NCBI GenBank assembly: GCA_014379705.1 | Contig: JACMLI010000334.1 | Coordinates: forward strand, 1 to 7,142 | Reading direction: 5' to 3' | Origin: Gemmatimonadaceae bacterium | GTDB taxonomy: Bacteria > Gemmatimonadota > Gemmatimonadetes > Gemmatimonadales > Gemmatimonadaceae | Length of the DNA stretch: 7,142 nt | Part shown: positions 1-4,955 of the stretch, piece by piece | Layout of the letters: every line of letters begins with the position of its first letter | How positions within the stretch are numbered: the stretch's first letter is position 1 | Notes under the pieces: model-generated | What the model was told of the DNA's origin: nothing | Databases searched by the model: none | What the model saw: the letters and a program-made list of their open reading frames with translations, nothing else | Position numbers and translations under genes: made by a program

Positions 1-174
1 CCACTCGTTCTCACACGCCGACTCCTCGGCAGAATCCCGTGGCATGGCGTGAGACCACCCGTGAAGTTGCCCGCGCTGAAACGCGTCTGCCCTGCCGGTT
101 CGATGTACGGTCTCCGACGGCGCCAGCCGACGCCGAGTACCTACACACGTACCACATCCTTCCCGGAGTACTGG
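1..174. other. Upstream leader of the susC-like gene, no supported gene
   Basis: I see no convincing gene here. The susC reading frame stays open through this stretch to the left edge, but the encoded residues (rich in Arg, Pro and Thr) do not resemble a protein domain, and the true signal peptide begins at 175. A small inverted repeat, GCCGA-ctcc-TCGGC, lies at 17-30. It could be the end of an upstream transcription unit but has no T tract after it. No convincing -35/-10 pair and no Bacteroidota-type -7 box (TAnnTTTG) was found, so the promoter is either here in an unrecognised form or left of the window. Confidence 0.5.
165..168 (+). promoter_or_regulatory. Ribosome binding site of the susC-like gene (GGAG)
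   Basis: GGAG sits six bases upstream of the ATG at 175, a standard Shine-Dalgarno spacing. It supports this start over the in-frame GTG at 49 and ATG at 103. Neither of those is followed by a signal peptide. Confidence 0.65.
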
Positions 175-3100
175 ATGCCCTCCCTGGTTGTCCGTGCTGC
201 CCTCCTGCTCGCGTTGCTGTCACCCGCTGCCGCTTCACGGCTGGCGAGCCAGTCCACCGTCACGGTTCGTGGCCGCGTCACGGCGCAGGACGACGGTCGC
301 GCGGTGTCTTCCGCTCACATCGTCGTCGTCGGCACGCGCCTTGGCGCCATCACGGACAACAATGGTTTGTACGCGATACCGGGCGTTGCAGCAACCCGCG
401 TGATGCTGCGCGTCACGAGGATCGGTTACCGGCCCGCGACGCGCGAGGTTACCGTGCCCGAAACCGGTGACGCGAACGCGGACTTCTCGCTCGGCCAATT
501 GGTCGCCACCCTCGAGCAAGTCGTCACCACCGCCACGGGCGAACAGGCGCGTCGTGAGTTCGGAAACGTGCAGGGTCTGATCGCCGTCGACTCGGTCATG
601 AAGACAGCGCCCGCCACGAGCTTTCAGGAGCTGCTTCAAGGAAGGACGGCGGGCCTGCAGGTGTTTCAGGGCACCGGTGTCACCGGCGCAGGACCTGCCA
701 TCCGCATTCGTGGCCTCAGCTCACTCTCGCTCACCAATGATCCATTGGTGATTGTCGACGGTGCGCGTTTCGATGCCGGCGCGATCACCGGAGCATTCGG
801 GACCAGCAGCACGCGTCTCGGAGACCTCAACCTGCAAGACATCGAGTCGGTCGACATCGTGAAGGGCCCTTCCGCAGCTGCGCTCTACGGCACAGCCGCC
901 GCGAACGGCGTCATCGTCATCAAGACCAAGCGCGGAGCCGCGGGCGCCCGAACGCGGTGGACGACGTTCGCCGAGGTTGGCCGCGTCGAGCAGCCGAGCA
1001 CCTACATGGCGAACTGGCGGAGTTGGGGCCGAAACATCAATGCGTCGGGAACGCCGGTAGGTGGCGTCGTGCAGTGCACGAATGCTCGCGCCGCGCTCAA
1101 GCAATGCATCGTCGACAGCCTGACCAGCAACAATCCGTATCTCAATCCGCTCACGTCGCCCTTCCGAAACGCTCGCGGAGGCATCAATCGATCGCCGCGC
1201 AGCCTGTTCGGACTGCAGGCATCAGGCGGCGTGGGACTCTTGCGGTTCTTTGTCTCTGCCAGTCGCGAAGGCGAGACCGGACCGTACGTCATGCCCGACA
1301 CGGAGATCGTGCGCATCGCCGCGTTACGTGGCACGCCTCCGCGCGAGCGGCAGGTCCGGCCGAACGTGCTCGCGCATGACAGCTATCGGGGCAACTTCCA
1401 GCTCGCGCTTTCGTCCAATGCGACGCTCGACGTGAGCGCCGGCATCTCGAACCGCGCGGTGAACCAGGTGTTCGGTGGCTCGTCGCTCGGCGGCTTCACG
1501 TTCCAGTTCATCACCGCACCGGGTTGCACCATCAATTGCAGCGCTGCGCTCCGGTCCGATGGTCGGTGGACCAATGGTACGCAGCGGGAGTATGTCGGCG
1601 ACATCTTCTCCGTTGAGCAGCGTACCGAGTCGCAACGCTTCAGTGGGAGCACCACACTCACCTGGACGCCGTCCAGCTGGCTGCAACTGCGTTCCACCGG
1701 CGGCGCAGATCAGTCGAGCACCTACGGCTTTCAACTGGGCATGCTCGGCGAAGGACCGAACCAGGGCTCAGCGTTCGGGCCCACCGCCGCGCAGGGGTTC
1801 TCCGGAAAGGATTCCGAGCGCAACAACGTCAATCGCTATTCGATCGACCTCGGCGCCACGGCAACACGACAGCTGACGAACGACCTTCGGTCGCGCACGA
1901 CGTTCGGGGCCCAGTGGTTCCGCGATGAAAGCTATCGCAGCCGTTTGCAGGGCTATGGACTGGGACCCGGCGTCACCACCCCGAACTCCGCATCGCAGCG
2001 TACAGCGTCGGAGTTCACCATCGAGAATGCAACGTACGGCGCCTTTGTCGAGCAGCAGCTGAGCCACCGGGACCGACTGTTCGGGACGATCGGCGCGCGC
2101 ACGGACCAGAACAGCGCGTTCGGTCGCACCGTCGGCACGACGGTGTATCCCCGCGCATCGCTCTCGTGGGTCGTCTCCGACGAGGGCTGGTTCCCACGCG
2201 CCCCGCTGCTCACCAGTCTTCGAGTGCGTTCCGCCTGGGGGAAGGCGGGGGTGCAACCGGGCACCATCGCCGCCCTCGCGTTCCTCACCCCGACGACGTA
2301 TTCGATCGGGGGCGTGGAGACGCCCGCGCTGAGATTGTCATCGGTGGGGAATCCGGCCCTCAAGCCGGAAGTCACCACCGAGTTCGAGGGCGGTGTCGAC
2401 ATCGCCCTTTTCGACTCGCGCCTCGGCATCGAAGCAACGGTGTTCCGCAAGCTCAGTCGCGATGCACTCTATTCGCGCCCGCTCCCGCCATCGTACGGCG
2501 CGGGCGCCACGCAATTCCAGAATATCGGCAAGGTCGAAAACCGCGGGTACGAACTCACCGTCGACGCGGGCGTCTTGCGAACGCGGCTCGCCACCTGGGA
2601 TGTTCGCTTGAACGGTTCCCACATCCGCAACCGCCTCGTCACTATCGGCGATGCCACGTTGAGCACGGCCGCAGGGCCGCGCAACGTCGTCGGGTATCCG
2701 ATCAACGGCCTGTGGGACAGGCCGATTCGCACGTACATGGATGCGAACGGTGACGGCCTGCTGGTCGAGAGCGAGATCACGGTCGATGGCGCGCAGGCGT
2801 ATCGCGGCGCTTCGCTTCCGCAGTACGAGGCAGGCCTCACGAATACCGTCACCTTCCTGCGCGGCGCGCTGCGCCTCGCCACGCTCTTCGACTATCGCGG
2901 TCAGTATTACAGCTACTGGCAGTCGCAGAACCAGCGCTGTGTTTCGACCGCGAACTGTCGCGCGGTGAACGACCCCACCGCACCGCTTGACGAACAGGCC
3001 GCGGCCGTGATGGGCAGCAGCTCGACGTCACGGACGCTCTGGGGCTTCTTCGCGCCCGGCGACTTCATTCGGCTGCGCGAGGCATCCGCCTCATACTTCG

Positions 3101-3300
3101 TCCCGAAACGCTGGACCGAGCGTCTTCTCCGAGGTCAGGAGATGAGTGTCGTGCTGAGTGGCCGCAACCTCGGAATGCTGTGGAACAGGTTCCCTGGCCT
3201 CGATCCCGAAGCAAACAGCAATCCCGGCGCATCCAGTCAGGACTTCACCGCGGAGCCCCCACTGCGCTACTTCATCGGCCGCGTGAACATCGCGTTCTGA
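175..3300 (+). CDS. SusC/RagA family TonB-linked outer membrane transporter
   Basis: This 1041-residue protein is a full-length SusC-type TonB-dependent transporter. It should import an oligomeric substrate across the outer membrane using TonB energy, capped by the SusD-like product of the next gene. Residues 1-20 or so are a signal peptide (Arg7, then a Leu/Ala core, AAA before Ser21). Residues about 27-105 form the carboxypeptidase-D regulatory-like beta-sandwich typical of SusC. EQVVTTATG at about 114-122 is the TonB-box-like linker. The plug spans about 131-255 and carries the family hallmarks QELLQGRTAGLQV, IRIRG, DPLVIVDG and DIESVDIVKGPSAAALYG followed by ANGVIVIKTKRG. The rest is the 22-strand-type barrel, ending in Phe1041 as expected for BAM recognition. 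An EF-hand-like loop (Asp856 to Glu867, DANGDG core) and three close Cys pairs (301/311, 451/455, 922/928) lie in the barrel part. No STN domain is present, so signalling to an ECF sigma factor is not indicated. The substrate cannot be read from sequence. Confidence 0.95.
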   Translation: MPSLVVRAALLLALLSPAAASRLASQSTVTVRGRVTAQDDGRAVSSAHIVVVGTRLGAITDNNGLYAIPGVAATRVMLRVTRIGYRPATREVTVPETGDANADFSLGQLVATLEQVVTTATGEQARREFGNVQGLIAVDSVMKTAPATSFQELLQGRTAGLQVFQGTGVTGAGPAIRIRGLSSLSLTNDPLVIVDGARFDAGAITGAFGTSSTRLGDLNLQDIESVDIVKGPSAAALYGTAAANGVIVIKTKRGAAGARTRWTTFAEVGRVEQPSTYMANWRSWGRNINASGTPVGGVVQCTNARAALKQCIVDSLTSNNPYLNPLTSPFRNARGGINRSPRSLFGLQASGGVGLLRFFVSASREGETGPYVMPDTEIVRIAALRGTPPRERQVRPNVLAHDSYRGNFQLALSSNATLDVSAGISNRAVNQVFGGSSLGGFTFQFITAPGCTINCSAALRSDGRWTNGTQREYVGDIFSVEQRTESQRFSGSTTLTWTPSSWLQLRSTGGADQSSTYGFQLGMLGEGPNQGSAFGPTAAQGFSGKDSERNNVNRYSIDLGATATRQLTNDLRSRTTFGAQWFRDESYRSRLQGYGLGPGVTTPNSASQRTASEFTIENATYGAFVEQQLSHRDRLFGTIGARTDQNSAFGRTVGTTVYPRASLSWVVSDEGWFPRAPLLTSLRVRSAWGKAGVQPGTIAALAFLTPTTYSIGGVETPALRLSSVGNPALKPEVTTEFEGGVDIALFDSRLGIEATVFRKLSRDALYSRPLPPSYGAGATQFQNIGKVENRGYELTVDAGVLRTRLATWDVRLNGSHIRNRLVTIGDATLSTAAGPRNVVGYPINGLWDRPIRTYMDANGDGLLVESEITVDGAQAYRGASLPQYEAGLTNTVTFLRGALRLATLFDYRGQYYSYWQSQNQRCVSTANCRAVNDPTAPLDEQAAAVMGSSSTSRTLWGFFAPGDFIRLREASASYFVPKRWTERLLRGQEMSVVLSGRNLGMLWNRFPGLDPEANSNPGASSQDFTAEPPLRYFIGRVNIAF
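731..751. repeat. Perfect 9-bp inverted repeat inside susC-like gene
   Basis: TCACCAATG and CATTGGTGA are perfect reverse complements separated by ATC. In mRNA this would make a 9-bp stem with a three-base loop. It overlaps the conserved plug codons for LTNDPLVI, so coding constraint may explain part of it. No function is assigned. Confidence 0.4.
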
Positions 3301-3317
3301 TCAGCGCTAACCTCGCT

Positions 3318-4736
3318 ATGTCACTCTGCCAGTCTCCCATGATGCGACGCGCCACGTCGTCACTCGCCCGTTACTCCCCTCGTGTGGCCCTGTGGCTTGC
3401 GCTCAGCGCGAGCGCGTGCAGCGTCGACCGATTGCTCGAGGTCGACACGCCTGATCAGGTCACGACGTCGAACACCGCATCTGCCAGCGGCGCCCAGGCA
3501 CAACGCGTGGCCGGGATCGGGCTGTTCTCGCGCTTCTTCGCCGCGAGCGACGGGAGTACCGGCATCGGTCTCAATGTCACGACGGCGATCCTCAGCGACG
3601 AGGCGTTCACGGCGCGCGGCGGATCCGAACACCTCGATATTCGCGCGCAGGATCCGGCCCTCTTCCCCGCCAACGCATCGTGGGCGCCCTTCGGGGACGC
3701 GTACAATGGCCTTACACGCGGCATTCGCGCACTCAACAAGTTTCCGCCGGCAGCGCCCTCCGCTGCAGTTTCGCAGACAGGTCAGCTCTACATGCTGAGC
3801 GGATTCGTCTTCACGCTGATGGCCGAGACGCATTGCAACGGCATCCCCGTGTCAAACGTGACCGATGACGCGCCGTCCACCACGACGTTCACCACGCCAG
3901 AGTTGTACGCCAAGGCCCTGGTTTTGTACGACTCCGCGCTCGCGACCCTCTCCACCTCGCCGAGCGACCAGACCTTCCGCCACGCGGCGCGCATCGGCAA
4001 GGCGCGCACGTTCGTCAATCTCGATCAGTACGACAAGGCCGCCCAGGTCGTTGGTGCCGGAGGGGATGGTGCCGGCTCCCAGGCGGTCCCTTCGTCGTAC
4101 GTCTACAACGTCGAGATGTCGAATGCGACCACGCTCACCATCAACTCTGCTTTCAACTGGTTCACCTCCACCAAGAACTTTGGCGCGGCGGACAAGGAGG
4201 GCATCAACGGTCTCGACTTCGTGAGCGCCCGGGATCCGCGCATTGCAGTTGATGGCACGCGCCTCGGCGCGGGGCAGGATGGAACGTTGACACCGCTCTT
4301 CAATCAATTCCCTGCGATCAACACTCCCGTCATGCTCGCCAGCGGAATCGAGGCGCGGTTGATCGAAGCGGAGTATGCACTGAAGCGTGGCGACGCGGGC
4401 GGAGCGTTGGCGCTCTTGAATGCCGTTCGTACGACGAAGGCCGGACTCGCGCCTCTCGCCGACCCTGGGTCCCCGTCGGCGCTCGTCGACCTGCTGTTTC
4501 GGGAACGCGCCCTCTGGATGTACTTCACCGCGCACCGCCTCGGCGACCTGCGTCGGCTCGTGCGGCAGTATAGGCGCCCTCCAGAGACGGTGTTCCCCAC
4601 CGGCGCATACGCCAAGGGCGGGCGCTATGGAACCGAGTTGGTCCTCGTGCCGGCGCAGACAGAACTCAACAACCCGGCGTGGGGAGGTCCGGGGAGCACG
4701 GACCCAAAGAAGGTGTGTCGGGACATGCAGGCGTAG
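3318..4736 (+). CDS. SusD/RagB family outer membrane lipoprotein
   Basis: This is the partner of the upstream SusC-like transporter: a surface-exposed lipoprotein that binds substrate and acts as the lid of the importer. With the ATG at 3318 it has 472 residues, slightly short for the family (usually about 450-600). The N-terminus has Arg residues, a hydrophobic stretch (VALWLALSASA) and Cys34 as the likely lipidation site; the lipobox is non-ideal (Ala rather than Leu at -3). Helical TPR-like segments occur at about 222-242 (IGKARTFVNLDQYDKAAQVV) and 344-370 (IEARLIEAEYALKRGDAG). The C-terminal SusD signature is at about 392-414 (LLFRERALWMYFTAHRLGDL) and 442-456 (VLVPAQTELNNPAWG). It starts 17 bases after the susC stop, so the two are probably cotranscribed. 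No Shine-Dalgarno precedes 3318, 3339 or 3342, so the exact start among these in-frame ATGs is uncertain. Cys173 and Cys467 may form a disulfide. Confidence 0.93.
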   Translation: MSLCQSPMMRRATSSLARYSPRVALWLALSASACSVDRLLEVDTPDQVTTSNTASASGAQAQRVAGIGLFSRFFAASDGSTGIGLNVTTAILSDEAFTARGGSEHLDIRAQDPALFPANASWAPFGDAYNGLTRGIRALNKFPPAAPSAAVSQTGQLYMLSGFVFTLMAETHCNGIPVSNVTDDAPSTTTFTTPELYAKALVLYDSALATLSTSPSDQTFRHAARIGKARTFVNLDQYDKAAQVVGAGGDGAGSQAVPSSYVYNVEMSNATTLTINSAFNWFTSTKNFGAADKEGINGLDFVSARDPRIAVDGTRLGAGQDGTLTPLFNQFPAINTPVMLASGIEARLIEAEYALKRGDAGGALALLNAVRTTKAGLAPLADPGSPSALVDLLFRERALWMYFTAHRLGDLRRLVRQYRRPPETVFPTGAYAKGGRYGTELVLVPAQTELNNPAWGGPGSTDPKKVCRDMQA

Positions 4737-4744
4737 TGGGTCAG

Positions 4745-4761
4745 TGACACGCGCTGACACG
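4745..4761. repeat. Two direct copies of TGACACG, 10 bases apart
   Basis: TGACACG occurs at 4745-4751 and again at 4755-4761, just after the susD stop, giving one helical turn between copies. The same stretch contains GTCAG/CTGAC in inverted orientation (4740-4744 and 4754-4758). A protein-binding site or chance are both possible; nothing else supports a function. Confidence 0.3.
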
Positions 4762-4762
4762 T

Positions 4763-4803
4763 CGGGCAGGGCGTCGACGGGCCCGCCGGCTCGGCCTTGC
4801 CCG
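4763..4803. repeat. 10-bp inverted repeat in the convergent intergenic region
   Basis: Bases 4763-4772 (CGGGCAGGGC) can pair with 4794-4803 (GCCTTGCCCG), with one G-T wobble and a 21-base GC-rich loop. It lies 26 bases past the susD stop. No T tract follows on either strand, so it is at most a weak terminator or an mRNA 3'-end stabilising structure. Confidence 0.4.
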
Positions 4804-4830
4804 TATCCGGAGGATGGGCACGCCACGGCC

Positions 4831-4845
4831 AGGCCTGCCAGGCCT
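4831..4845. repeat. Short hairpin AGGCCT-GCC-AGGCCT
   Basis: AGGCCT at 4831-4836 and 4840-4845 flank the loop GCC and form a 6-bp stem. It is the second of three stem-loops between the convergent genes. There is no T tract after it, so no independent role is claimed. Confidence 0.3.
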
Positions 4846-4887
4846 TGCGGACGCGGCCATACACCGGGAGATACCCGCGATGCGAGC

Positions 4888-4923
4888 ACGCGCAGGCGCG
4901 CCCGGGGCGCCCTGCGCGTCTTT
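4888..4923 (+). terminator. Probable intrinsic terminator between the convergent genes
   Basis: A strong GC-rich hairpin: ACGCGCAGG (4888-4896) pairs with CCTGCGCGT (4911-4919), and after a single bulged C at 4897, GCGCC (4898-4902) pairs with GGCGC (4906-4910) around a CGG loop. That is 14 base pairs with one bulge. CTTT follows on the plus strand, a short T run, so it best fits the end of the susC-susD transcript, 151 bases past the susD stop. It is also 36 bases past the end of the opposing metalloprotease gene. It may therefore stop both transcripts, although no T run follows on the minus strand. Confidence 0.5.
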
Positions 4924-4955
4924 CGCCCAGCGTAAACGTCTTGCAGCTCCACCGC

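Noticed and set aside
17..30. Hairpin GCCGA-ctcc-TCGGC as a terminator of an upstream gene
   Set aside because: Only 5 bp with no T tract, and no upstream gene is visible to terminate.
67..111. TTGCCC (67-72) and TACGGT (106-111) as promoter elements for susC
   Set aside because: Spacing between them is wrong for a sigma-70 type promoter and each matches poorly; too weak to annotate.
49..174. N-terminal extension of the SusC protein from GTG 49 or ATG 103
   Set aside because: The extension would bury the signal peptide behind 24-42 Arg/Pro-rich residues, and the GGAG plus signal peptide clearly favour ATG 175.
3180..3317. Upstream start for SusD overlapping the end of susC
   Set aside because: The added residues are Arg/Gln-rich and overlap the conserved susC C-terminus; the lipoprotein signal begins only after 3318.
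3852..4952. Minus-strand open frame of 366 codons covering susD and the intergenic region
   Set aside because: It is antisense to conserved SusD signatures and has low-complexity, Arg-rich translation; a composition artefact.
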